From Nocardia mangyaensis (GTDB lineage: Bacteria; Actinomycetota; Actinomycetes; Mycobacteriales; Mycobacteriaceae), in contig NZ_CP018082.1 in the NCBI RefSeq assembly GCF_001886715.1, positions 1,674,001 to 1,738,000 of the forward strand: DNA of 64,000 nucleotides, given 5' to 3'. Position 1 is the first letter of the stretch. The number at the start of each line of letters is the position of its first letter. The notes beneath the pieces were generated by a model. That model made no database searches. It had not been told where the DNA came from and worked only from the letters and a program-made list of their open reading frames with translations. A program made the position numbers and the translations under genes. Of the stretch, positions 28,386 to 36,397 are shown in pieces.

Positions 28386-29030
28386 TCATGCGTTGGGGAA
28401 CAGCATGAAGTCGGTGACCAACCCGGTGACCTCGCCGTGCTCGCCCCGGAGCACAAAAGTCGGATAGACGCCGTTGCCCCGACCGGAACTCAGGATGCTG
28501 ACGTTCGCGCCGGTCTCCTCGTCGGTGACCGCAGAGATGTAGCCGAGAGCGGGCTCGGTGGGGAGTGGCCGGGGAACGTAGACCGCATCGACCTCGCTGA
28601 TGTCCCAGCGCCACAGGGCCTTCAGCGCCTCGACGTCGGCGAGGGTGGCGCAGCCGGCGTCGACGGTGTGCCCTGTGTAGGCCCCTTCCTCCCGGAGGTC
28701 GGCGGCCGACTCGTCGGCGAGGAAAGCCATCTCCCACGTCAGCGCGGGTGCCGCACTGATGCGCAGCTCCAGCAACGCGTTGCGCCGGTCGACCTGCTTG
28801 CCGCGCTTGAACTGCGTTGCGACCCAGGCGAACAGCGGATAGGCGCCTGGGGCGACAGTCACCGGGAACGGCTCGTCGTCACGGGTGGAGAGGGGATCGC
28901 AGGCGACCACGCGACCGGTCGGCAGGACGACCGGGTCGAGTGCGCATGACTCGATGACGAACTCCGACCGCTTCCACCTGTGCCGGTAGCCGTCGACCAT
29001 GAGGATGTCCAGGTCGGGGTCGTACACCAC
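28386..29030 (-). CDS. DUF4241 family protein
   Basis: This 214-residue protein fits DUF4241: an N-terminal GRVVACDPL segment, PFPVTVAPGAYPLFAWVA, ELRISAAPALTWEMAF, a YTGHTVDAGCATLADVEALK region and the final DFMLFPNA. The family has no known enzymatic role but is sometimes near toxin-immunity genes. It stands alone; about 290 bp separate it from the next gene, with no other recognisable feature in that gap. Confidence 0.75.
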   Translation of the reverse strand: MVYDPDLDILMVDGYRHRWKRSEFVIESCALDPVVLPTGRVVACDPLSTRDDEPFPVTVAPGAYPLFAWVATQFKRGKQVDRRNALLELRISAAPALTWEMAFLADESAADLREEGAYTGHTVDAGCATLADVEALKALWRWDISEVDAVYVPRPLPTEPALGYISAVTDEETGANVSILSSGRGNGVYPTFVLRGEHGEVTGLVTDFMLFPNA

Positions 29031-29318
29031 ACCGCGATCCTAGCGACGCGCCCCCTTCGAGGCGGTCGGCGGCCAGGTGAATTCTCCCGCCCGGCTCGAA
29101 CCTCTTGCCAGTGTTCGGGCACCGTGCAGGACGGAGCCGGAGGTTGTCGTGCCAGATCGTCACGGCCACCGATCATGGAGGCGAATGTGGCCGACGCTGC
29201 TGCTCGCGAAGTCGACGTCGTGGCCACAAACCGGGAGGGTGTCCGAGGTTTCGGACAGCGTCGGCGGGTGTTTCGTCGACCAGGACGTCGAAAGAAGAGT
29301 TGCGCTACAGTCCGTTTC

Positions 29319-30308
29319 ATGAAGGCAGCGGTGCATTCGCGATACGGCTCTCCTGAGGTGGTTCACGTCGCCGAGGTGGTCCAGCCGAAGCCTGACCACA
29401 GCGATGTGCTCGTCCGGATTCAGGCGACCACGGTGAACCGGACCGACTGTGCGTATCGGGCGGCACAGCCCTTCATCGTTCGGTCCTTCACGGGATTGTG
29501 GCGGCCGAAGCGCCTGATTCTCGGGACCGAGTTCGCGGGCGAAGTAGCAGCGGTTGGTGACGCGGTCACCTCCTTCGCCGTCGGCGATCGGGTCTTCGGA
29601 TACAACGAGGGACCTTTCGGATGCCACGCCGAATACCTGTCGATTCCGGAAACCGGTTCGCTGGCAAAGATTCCGGCGAACCTACGTTGCGAAGACGCCG
29701 CACCTGCGACGGAAGGAGCGCACTACGCGCTGACGTTTCTTGACGCCGCGGCAGTCGGCAGCGGGCACCGCGTGCTGGTCAACGGCGCGACCGGCGCTAT
29801 CGGCTCCGCCGCCGTCCAATTGGGGAAGGCGCGCGGCGCGGAAGTGACGGCGGTCTGCGACACGGAGCGAATGGATCTGGTCAGGGGGCTGGGCGCGGAT
29901 CGGGTAATCGACTACACAGTCGAGGATTTCACGGCCGAGGATCATGCCTATGACGTGGTCATCGATGCGGTGGGAATGAGTTCATTCGGCCGTTGCGCGC
30001 GCTTGCTGAAAACCGGGGGTGTATACCTGTCGTCGGAGGCGGGCAGGTTTGGCCAGAACCTCCTGCTGGCGGCGGTTACGCCGTTGGCCGGTCGCAAGAA
30101 GGTCGTCTTCGCGGTGCCGAAGCACGATCAGGCGATGGTGCGGTACCTGGCGGAGCTGCTGACCACAGGTGAGTTCGCCCCGGTGGTCGACCGGCGGTTT
30201 CCGCTGGACGAGATCGTGGAGGCTTATCGGTACGTGGAAACGGGGCACAAGACAGGCAATGTGGTGATCACTGTCGGTACCGCTGAATCGGATCAGGAGC
30301 GTGGATAG
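29319..30308 (+). CDS. Zinc-free medium-chain (quinone-type) oxidoreductase
   Basis: This 329-residue MDR protein has the quinone-oxidoreductase N-terminal fold (MKAAVHSRYGSPEVVHVAEV), NRTDCAYR, LGTEFAGEVAAVGDAV, and a NADPH-binding VLVNGATGAIGSAAVQLGKARGA motif. Zinc ligands of alcohol dehydrogenases are missing, so it is a quinone or enone reductase. The ATG at 29319 matches the family start; a much longer upstream frame is random. It is the last chromosomal gene before the mobile element, 372 bp from the left attachment copy. Confidence 0.88.
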   Translation: MKAAVHSRYGSPEVVHVAEVVQPKPDHSDVLVRIQATTVNRTDCAYRAAQPFIVRSFTGLWRPKRLILGTEFAGEVAAVGDAVTSFAVGDRVFGYNEGPFGCHAEYLSIPETGSLAKIPANLRCEDAAPATEGAHYALTFLDAAAVGSGHRVLVNGATGAIGSAAVQLGKARGAEVTAVCDTERMDLVRGLGADRVIDYTVEDFTAEDHAYDVVIDAVGMSSFGRCARLLKTGGVYLSSEAGRFGQNLLLAAVTPLAGRKKVVFAVPKHDQAMVRYLAELLTTGEFAPVVDRRFPLDEIVEAYRYVETGHKTGNVVITVGTAESDQERG

Positions 30309-30517
30309 GCGCGGGTACTGGTCGTGCTCGGGCTGATGCAGACCGTTTCATGGTGCCGATTGCGGCGCTCGTGCGCGAACGGGCCCCAGTCGGCGAGGTA
30401 GCGCAGCATCATCGCGGTGGTGAACTGCCTCCGCTCGGCCGATCGGAGCCGGATGTGCTTGTCCAGTGCGGGGGAACAGCGGTGTCCGCCGCCGAGCACC
30501 ACGGGCGAGACGAACAC
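30309..30517 (-). pseudogene. Remnant of a dihydrofolate-reductase-like (RibD C-terminal) gene
   Basis: On the minus strand, residues VFVSPVVLGGGHRCSPALDKHIRLRSAERRQFTTAMMLRYL match the C-terminal end of RibD_C/dihydrofolate-reductase-like proteins (typical HPVVLGGGxRFFPAL pattern). Upstream residues are in another frame and quickly lose similarity, so only about 45 codons of the gene remain, frameshifted and truncated. It lies between the last chromosomal gene and the left att copy; the rest of 30,309-30,680 has nothing recognisable. The truncation may reflect insertion or deletion at the element boundary. Confidence 0.5.
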
Positions 30518-30680
30518 CGATGCGATCTTCTTCGCGCCCGAATTCCTCGGCGCTCATGCGGACCGCATCGGTCGACGAATCATCATATCCGTTGGGGTTT
30601 CGGCGATGGCTACCGGAACCTGACGGTGCGTTCTTGCCCGACGTCGTGGGCGTGAAACTCGCAGGTGTGCTGCTATCGCT

Positions 30681-30720
30681 GCGCAGAGGGGATCGAACCC
30701 CCGACCGCTGGTGTGTAAAA
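30681..30720. repeat. Left attachment-site copy (tRNA-Val 3' half fragment)
   Basis: 40 bp identical to 61198-61237. It covers the anticodon loop through the T-arm and most of the acceptor stem of the minus-strand tRNA. The flanking bases differ on both sides (T vs G to the left, G vs C to the right). The last three acceptor bases of the tRNA are not conserved here, so this copy is only a fragment. Confidence 0.9.
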
Positions 30721-30824
30721 GCGCCCATCAACGTCCGCCCTGTTCCACTCCGTCCGATGAGTCCAGGTCAGCGCGGTATCCACGTCCGTGGTGTGCTGCC
30801 CTGTCCGCCCCGTATCGGTCCGTC

Positions 30825-30846
30825 TTGGCAAGCTCTAGGCAAGTTC
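30825..30846. repeat. Arm-type repeat, left copy
   Basis: A 22-bp sequence starting TTGGCAAGCTCTAGGCAAG, itself two GGCAAG hexamers 4 bp apart, matches 34059-34080 at 20 of 22 positions. One copy is 105 bp inside the left att, the other overlaps the integrase 3' end, as expected for tyrosine integrase arm sites. Confidence 0.6.
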
Positions 30847-30882
30847 CCGGTTCGCGATATCCGGCCGCTGACCTGCGCAGAT

Positions 30883-31992
30883 TCATGCCGGGTAGGTGTC
30901 TTGGAACGCTTCGCGCACGATGGCCGCGCCGTGCGCGTCCTGCTGCCCGATCCCGTTCACGATCTCCGACACCCGCCAGTAGTGCGACGGGACCAACCGG
31001 CCGCCGGTGACCACGCCCAGCGCCACGCTCGCCGCCTCATCTGGCTTGTCAGCGGCGACCAGCGCGAGGCCCAGGTCCAAGCTCGCCATCGCGATACGGC
31101 GTGGCCTGACACACACGGCGCGCTCCAGATCGGCGACGACGTGGCGAGCGTAGACCTCGGCCGCCGGGTCACCGAGCCAGGACAGCGTGGTGGCGACGTA
31201 GGTATCGGCCTTTGACGGGTCGTAGCGAAAGTGATGCTCCGGCCGGTCGGGGGTGCGTAGACCGGACACCAGGCGCGCGACGCTGCGCAGCGCCCCGTAT
31301 GTGCCCGCACTGTCCCCGATGCGGGCCAGGGCGCGGCCCTGCTGCGCGGTCGCCTGGATGTAGGCCGAACTGTCGGCCGGGGCGATGTCGCACGCCGCCT
31401 GTGACAACTTGACCGCTTCGGCGAACTCCCGATTGATGAGGTGCTGCCACGCCCGAGTCTCCAGCGTCCAGGCCGATATTTCGGGGTGCTCGGACTCTTC
31501 GGCGATATCGCGGGCGGCGCGCAGCCGGGCGGCGGCGGCGGGTAGTTCGTCCAGGTCTATGTGGCACGTCCCGGCCAGCAGCGAGAGCCACCCGGCGGTC
31601 ACCAGCAGGCGGCGGTGCTGGACCAGGGTCATTTTCCCGTCCAACAACCGCGCGGTGTACCCCATGTGTTGCCGGATATCGACCAGCAGTTCGGCGGGCG
31701 CGGTGGTGGAGTAGGCCGACGCCAGATCGTCCACGGCCATCTCCAGCCGGTCCAGGGTGTCCCCGCCGACATCGGACGCCGCGACCCGCCGTATCCATTC
31801 GGCCCCGGCACGTTCTCCATCGGCCGATTCACCCAGAGCGGCGGTATAGGCGGCGGCGACCTCGGCCGGTACCGGCCGCTTGCCGGACTCGATGAGCGAC
31901 AGATACGCGGGTGAGTAGTGCGTCAGCCGGGCGATTTCGAGCCCTATCCCAGCCGCCTCACGCGCGGCTCTCAGCTGTGCGCCCGGTTCCAT
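30883..31992 (-). CDS. XRE-family regulator with TPR-like C-terminal domain
   Basis: This 369-residue protein has an N-terminal Cro/C1 helix-turn-helix (GAQLRAAREAAGIGLEIARLTHYSPAYLSLIESGKRPVPAEVAAAYTAALG) followed by an all-helical region typical of actinobacterial regulators with TPR-like repeats that sense peptides or partner proteins. It is divergent from a three-gene micro-operon at 32205-32724, with about 210 bp between them. It lies just inside the left att copy and likely controls the old left module rather than the transfer genes, which have their own repressor. Confidence 0.82.
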   Translation of the reverse strand: MEPGAQLRAAREAAGIGLEIARLTHYSPAYLSLIESGKRPVPAEVAAAYTAALGESADGERAGAEWIRRVAASDVGGDTLDRLEMAVDDLASAYSTTAPAELLVDIRQHMGYTARLLDGKMTLVQHRRLLVTAGWLSLLAGTCHIDLDELPAAAARLRAARDIAEESEHPEISAWTLETRAWQHLINREFAEAVKLSQAACDIAPADSSAYIQATAQQGRALARIGDSAGTYGALRSVARLVSGLRTPDRPEHHFRYDPSKADTYVATTLSWLGDPAAEVYARHVVADLERAVCVRPRRIAMASLDLGLALVAADKPDEAASVALGVVTGGRLVPSHYWRVSEIVNGIGQQDAHGAAIVREAFQDTYPA

Positions 31993-32204
31993 CGCGGTGA
32001 TCCTTCGGCTCGGGGAGCTGTGAACACTCTGTCAACACCGTAAGCCTGTGACCACCAATTATGCACGTCTAGCGTTGATTTCAGCCCCACCGCCGGGGTA
32101 TGCCGGGCAACGCTGGCTCGGCACATCGGGCGCAGTGAGCTGCGGGACGATGGCGAAAGCTCTGCGGCGGTGGGCGCACTGACCTGACACCCACAGGGGG
32201 ACCC

Positions 32205-32330
32205 GTGACACTGCCCCAGCGCACGCCGCACACGAAACGACCGCACCCGGTAGAAGTCGCGCCACCCGAGGTGATCCGGCGGCTACTCGTCGCGCTCGAT
32301 CGGTGGGAACCGAAGCGGCGGGCATCGTGA
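32205..32330 (+). CDS. 41-residue hypothetical protein, first gene of GTGA-coupled micro-operon
   Basis: A GTG at 32205 with an AGGGGG site opens a 41-codon frame: VTLPQRTPHTKRPHPVEVAP followed by a helix PEVIRRLLVALDRWEPKRR. It is basic and has no known domain. The stop TGA overlaps the GTG of the next gene (GTGA), and the second gene overlaps the third in the same way, which is strong evidence that the frame is translated. It is divergent from the XRE regulator at 30883. The function is unknown. Confidence 0.6.
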   Translation: MTLPQRTPHTKRPHPVEVAPPEVIRRLLVALDRWEPKRRAS

Positions 32331-32557
32331 GCGGCCCGGTACAGCTCCGCCTCGATGAGCTGACCGAACGGGCCGCGTTGCGCTCGATGGCGATCCGCAA
32401 GGCGCACGAACCGCCGTACGGGTGGGAGTTGTACAGCCCGTTCCGCGTGGTCGTCACGGGGTCGCTGGACAACGTGGCCGCGTGGCTGACCGCAGCCGAA
32501 GCGCGCGACGATCAACCGCCGGTGCTGAGCGTGGCAGGCGAGAGGGCCGACGGGTGA
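32327..32557 (+). CDS. 76-residue hypothetical protein, micro-operon gene 2
   Basis: The GTG at 32327 overlaps the previous stop and gives VSGPVQLRLDELTERAALRSMAIRKAHEPPYGWELYSPFRVVVTGSLDNVAAWLTAAEARDDQPPVLS. There is a helical start and a short beta/alpha segment but no recognised domain, signal peptide or catalytic motif. An ATG at 32303 would sit inside the previous gene and is less likely. It is coupled to both neighbours by GTGA overlaps. Confidence 0.62.
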   Translation: MSGPVQLRLDELTERAALRSMAIRKAHEPPYGWELYSPFRVVVTGSLDNVAAWLTAAEARDDQPPVLSVAGERADG

Positions 32558-32724
32558 TCACGTTCGGGTTCATCCTCGCGATCGGCCTGCCGCTGCTCGT
32601 GGTGTTCGGCACGATCGTGTGGCCGGAGCCGATTCCACCCGAACGCACGGTGGACGCGATCCGGCGACGGGTGGAGTCCGAGTCCGAACGGAATCGAGTT
32701 CGCCGCCGACCACCGCCGTGGTGA
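32554..32724 (+). CDS. 56-residue single-helix membrane protein, micro-operon gene 3
   Basis: The GTG at 32554 overlaps the previous stop by GTGA. The product starts VITFGFILAIGLPLLVVFGTIVWPEP, one membrane helix, then a charged tail (ERTVDAIRRRVESESERNRVRRRPPPW). It looks like a small membrane-anchored protein with a cytoplasmic basic tail. It lies 56 bp upstream of the broken integrase. No family is recognised. Confidence 0.6.
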   Translation: MITFGFILAIGLPLLVVFGTIVWPEPIPPERTVDAIRRRVESESERNRVRRRPPPW

Positions 32725-32780
32725 TCGTGGTCGACCTCCGCTCTGACCGGCCGAATGCGCGTTCTGACCACCGATAACAG

Positions 32781-34094
32781 GTGGATATCGGCGTGCGGCA
32801 GGACGGCAAGCGCCACCGTAAGCACTTCACCTTCACCAACAAGACCGAAGCGCGGCGCGAATACCGCCGCATCAGTACCGAAGTCGTGAACGGTACCTAC
32901 GTCGGGCCAGCGAAGACCACGGTCGGCGAACACATCGGCAAGTGGCTGGACGGGCGGCGCGATGTTCGCCGCGTGACTCTGGAGGGCTACCGCGACGCGC
33001 TGAAACCGGTTGTGGAGCGATTGGGAAAGCTCCCGCTCCAGCAACTCACGAAGGCGCACGTGGATCGCCTGGTGACGTGGCGGCTAACCGAAGGCCGTCA
33101 GGTGCAACGGAAACCGGGCGCGGCATCGGACGCCGTGCTGGTGTTCGTGGCAGCGCAGTCGGACGGCGTGCGGTACGCCCAGGTTGCCGAGAAGTTCGGC
33201 GAGAAGGGCGCGCGGTATCTCGGGGCCGCTGCTCGGCTCGGGCGCGATCGTCCGGCCGAAGAGCGGCCTGTACGTCGCCACGACGGACGCGCCCGCAGCG
33301 CCCGAACTCCGTGGGGTGTCTGAACGCACGGTGACCACCATGCTGATTCAGTTGACCGCCGCGCTGGACGACGCGGTGTCGCAAGGTCTGGTGACGCGCG
33401 ATGTCGCCCGCTTGGTTCGGCGGCCCGACATCACCGATACCGAGATGAACGTCTGGACGCGCGAACAGGCGGCGGTGTTCCGGGACCACGTACGCGCTCA
33501 CCGGCTGCACGCGCTGTTCCTGTTGTCGCTGTGCGGATTGCGCCGCTCGGAAATCATGGGGCTGCGCTGGTCACGGATCGACGGGGCAACGCCCACTGTG
33601 GCGCGCGGTCGGGTCACGGTCGGCAAGGACACCGAAGAGGGTGATCCGAAGTCACGGCGCAGCCGCCGCCGGCCGACGTGGTGACCGTGCTGCATCGGTT
33701 CCGGGTCGCGCAGAAGGCCGAAGCGCTCGCGCTCGGCGTCGCGTGGTCCGACGATCGTCTGGTCGCGGTCCACGAAGATGGTTCGGCGATCCGGCCGGAG
33801 TGGTACACCGACGAATTCCAGCGCCAGGCGAAGGCGGCGGGTCTGCCGGTGATCCGCCTGCACGATGCTCGGCACACCGCCGCGACGAACCTGCTGGATT
33901 CGGGCGCATCGGTGTCGGCGGCGGCGAAGTGGCTGGGACATGACCCGGCGATCCTGCTGCGGGTCTACGGGCACGTCTACGACGAAGCGCTGAGTCTGCC
34001 GGGGCAGTGCTGTTCGGTGGCACCGAATCGGCCACCGGCACGTAGTTCCGCCGACCCGTTGGCAAGTTCTAGGCAAGCTCAACGGGTGAAGTGA
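32781..34094 (+). pseudogene. Frameshifted tyrosine integrase
   Basis: Three reading-frame segments together encode a phage-type integrase. 32781-33140 has the SAM-like core-binding start (VRQDGKRHRKHFTFTNKTEARREY...TVGEHIGKWL...LTKAHVDRLVTWRL). 33270-33650 has the remainder plus the first catalytic Arg (LLSLCGLRRSEIMGLRW). 33678-34094 has HDARHTAATNLL, KWLGHD and the tyrosine in VYGHVYDEAL. The frame breaks near 33,140-33,270 and 33,655-33,678, and a TAA right before 32781 removes the natural start. All catalytic residues survive but no single protein can be made, so the gene is dead. Confidence 0.8.
34059..34080. repeat. Arm-type repeat, right copy
   Basis: TTGGCAAGTTCTAGGCAAG and three more bases match 30825-30846 at 20 of 22 positions; the two differences are C/T swaps. 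It overlaps the end of the integrase pseudogene, the usual place for a tyrosine integrase arm site. See the left copy. Confidence 0.6.
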
Positions 34095-34149
34095 TGTCGG
34101 GGGAGTGGAGCCGGGTGTGAGAAACAGCGTCTGACATGCTGTTTCGTAG

Positions 34150-34605
34150 GTGGGCCTCATAAGAACCTACTCGAATCGATACAACGCTGACCACCTCCAA
34201 GGGGTCATCGCTCGCGTCGCCTCAACTTCCCAACGTCCGCCATCGGAGGCTCCACCAGCCCGTCGTTTCCGCATCGACCGTCGCCTCACCCCCGAACAGA
34301 TTGCCGAACTGGTCACCGCCTACAAGAGTGGTACCTCCACGCCCAAGCTCTGCAAGCAGTACGAACTGTCCAAAGGCGGCGTCCTCAAGGTCTTGGCCGA
34401 TAACAACGTCCTCATGCGCCAACAGCAACACCTCACGGAATCCCAGATTGACACTGCCGTCGAGCAGTACCAAGCCGGAGACTCTCTCGCCACCATCGCC
34501 AAACAGATGGGTAGCGCCGCCACCACCGTTCGACGGGTGCTGCAAGAGCGGGGTGTAGCCATGCGGCCAAGCGGAAGAGGTCGACGCGGGCAAACTGATC
34601 GCTAA
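34150..34605 (+). CDS. Tandem resolvase-type HTH protein
   Basis: This 151-residue protein has two similar helix-turn-helix units: RRLTPEQIAELVTAYKSGTSTPKLCKQYELSKGGVLKVLADNNVLMR and HLTESQIDTAVEQYQAGDSLATIAKQMGSAATTVRRVLQERGVAMR. Each resembles the C-terminal HTH of Hin-type resolvases, but there is no catalytic domain, so it is a DNA-binding remnant or a small regulatory protein. It lies between the integrase pseudogene and the Gabija operon and is the first gene right of the likely junction of the two insertions. Confidence 0.72.
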   Translation: MGLIRTYSNRYNADHLQGVIARVASTSQRPPSEAPPARRFRIDRRLTPEQIAELVTAYKSGTSTPKLCKQYELSKGGVLKVLADNNVLMRQQQHLTESQIDTAVEQYQAGDSLATIAKQMGSAATTVRRVLQERGVAMRPSGRGRRGQTDR

Positions 34606-34690
34606 CTCCAAGTCCTACAGTGGATCTCAACTCGGACAGTTCGCGATTGCTCAGCGGTTACTGGTCGGTTGCACGGTAGGATCATGCGGC

Positions 34691-36397
34691 ATGAGGCTGA
34701 GCCGATTCACTGTGTCGAACTTCCGAAACCTTCGCGCTCTGGACATCACGTTAGACGGTGGTGCTGTTGTCGTTGGGGAGAATAGTAGCGGCAAGAGTAA
34801 TCTCCTATATGCCCTCAGGCTCGTTCTCGATCCTGGTATGTCAGGCCAGCAGCGGACGTTAACCAGCGAAGATTTTTCGGAATCCCTCGGCACTGACCCA
34901 ATGGCAAACGGGCATGTCATTTCTATCTCCGTTGAAATAGACGATTTTGATACCAATGCTGGCTTGTTGGCCACTCTTAGAGATGCGCTAATTTCCGGCA
35001 GCCCAATGAAGGCGAAACTCACCTATCAGTTCCGTCCTCGACAAAAGGTTGATCCGCAGAGTGCACCGGTCTATGAATGGCTCATATACGGTGGACTGGA
35101 CGAGAATCAACGGATTAGTGGCGAACTTCGCAATTATCTCTATCATGAACATATGCACGCGCTCCGGGACGTGCAGAGCGATTTGGCCTCTTGGCGGCGT
35201 TCCCCGCTTCGGCCGGTTTTGGAGGAAATCTCACGAACGGCAAGCGCCAGCGATTTGGATATCGTAAAGAAAGCGCTGGAAGACGCCAACTCTGCAATAC
35301 GCAATCTTCCGGGGGTGAAGGATGCTAGCATTGATATAGCTGATCATGGTCAGCTGCTTGTAGGTCCAATTCATCGGCTTGATCCGACGCTTGATATCAC
35401 TCCAGCGGACCCTGCACGCACCCTCCGCTCATTGCAGTTATTTATCGACGGCGCTTCTCAACGCTCGTTGGCGAGTGCGAGTTTGGGGGCACTCAATGTC
35501 CTGTATCTGGCTCTGCTTCAGCTGAAGCTTCAGCGCCTGCTTGATAGTCGAGAAATTGAGCATGCTCTGATCACGATAGAAGAACCGGAAGCGCACTTGC
35601 ATGTGCACCTGCAACGACGCGCGTTTGAGGGTCTTCTGAGAAGCGATAATGATAAACGGAGCACAATTGTCACAACGCACAGTCCGCATATTGTATCAGT
35701 CGTAAATCCGAAAAAGCTGGTTATCCTTCGGAACTCCGATGTCGAGACGGAAGCCTTCGCTGCTGTGAATGCTGATCTCTCAGAGACTGAGTGGGATGAT
35801 CTGGGTCGCTACCTTGACGCCACCAGGTCCGAGCTAGTTTTCGCTCGTCGAGTTCTACTGGTTGAAGGATTTGCAGAGCAAGTGTTAGCAGCGAGGCTGG
35901 CAGACGCAGGTGTAAATTTCGATGAGCATGGTGTGACCGTGTGCGCTATCCATGGAACCCACTTCCTCTCTTATGTAAAGTTCTTGCGAGCGGTTGGAAC
36001 ACCGTATGCGGTGATCACTGACGGGGATCCTTCGGCCGGGGCTGGAAAGACGGGTGCCGACCGTGCACGCAAGATTGCAACAGTATTGGGTGAGGATCCG
36101 AACGACCCTGAGAAATCTGGAATCTTCTGCGGTCGTGAGACACTCGAAGCTGATCTGTACGATGCCAGTGATAGAAACGCTGCTGCGATGATGGAGGCAT
36201 TGCTCTCATTTAATTTGAGTGCTGCCAAGGCTCAAGGATTCAGAGACAGTTATGCTAGTGGAAATTTGAGCGGATCAGACTTTGTTGGATATGTGAAAAA
36301 AATGAAGGGTAGATTTGCTCAACGGCTTACAGCGCGGAATGCAAAACTCGATGCTCCCGAGTATGTTACCCGTGCGATGGGCCACCTCATTCCGTGA
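34691..36397 (+). CDS. gajA: Gabija anti-phage protein GajA (OLD-family ATPase/TOPRIM nuclease)
   Basis: This 568-residue protein has an N-terminal ABC-type ATPase with Walker A GENSSGKS at 29-36 and Walker B LITIEEPEAHLHVH near 295, then a TOPRIM nuclease domain with the glutamate in VLLVEGFAEQVLAA near 387 and the DGD motif in VITDGDPSAG near 443. That order and length are those of GajA, a nuclease held inactive by nucleotides and released when phage growth drains them. The partner helicase gene overlaps by GTGA at the stop. The base composition is clearly lower in GC than the flanks, indicating transfer. An OLD-family protein outside Gabija is the alternative, but the UvrD partner argues against it. 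Confidence 0.88.
   Translation: MRLSRFTVSNFRNLRALDITLDGGAVVVGENSSGKSNLLYALRLVLDPGMSGQQRTLTSEDFSESLGTDPMANGHVISISVEIDDFDTNAGLLATLRDALISGSPMKAKLTYQFRPRQKVDPQSAPVYEWLIYGGLDENQRISGELRNYLYHEHMHALRDVQSDLASWRRSPLRPVLEEISRTASASDLDIVKKALEDANSAIRNLPGVKDASIDIADHGQLLVGPIHRLDPTLDITPADPARTLRSLQLFIDGASQRSLASASLGALNVLYLALLQLKLQRLLDSREIEHALITIEEPEAHLHVHLQRRAFEGLLRSDNDKRSTIVTTHSPHIVSVVNPKKLVILRNSDVETEAFAAVNADLSETEWDDLGRYLDATRSELVFARRVLLVEGFAEQVLAARLADAGVNFDEHGVTVCAIHGTHFLSYVKFLRAVGTPYAVITDGDPSAGAGKTGADRARKIATVLGEDPNDPEKSGIFCGRETLEADLYDASDRNAAAMMEALLSFNLSAAKAQGFRDSYASGNLSGSDFVGYVKKMKGRFAQRLTARNAKLDAPEYVTRAMGHLIP

Noticed and set aside
30681..30720. A second complete tRNA at the left end
   Set aside because: Only the 3' half is present; the 5' half, D-arm and last acceptor bases are missing.
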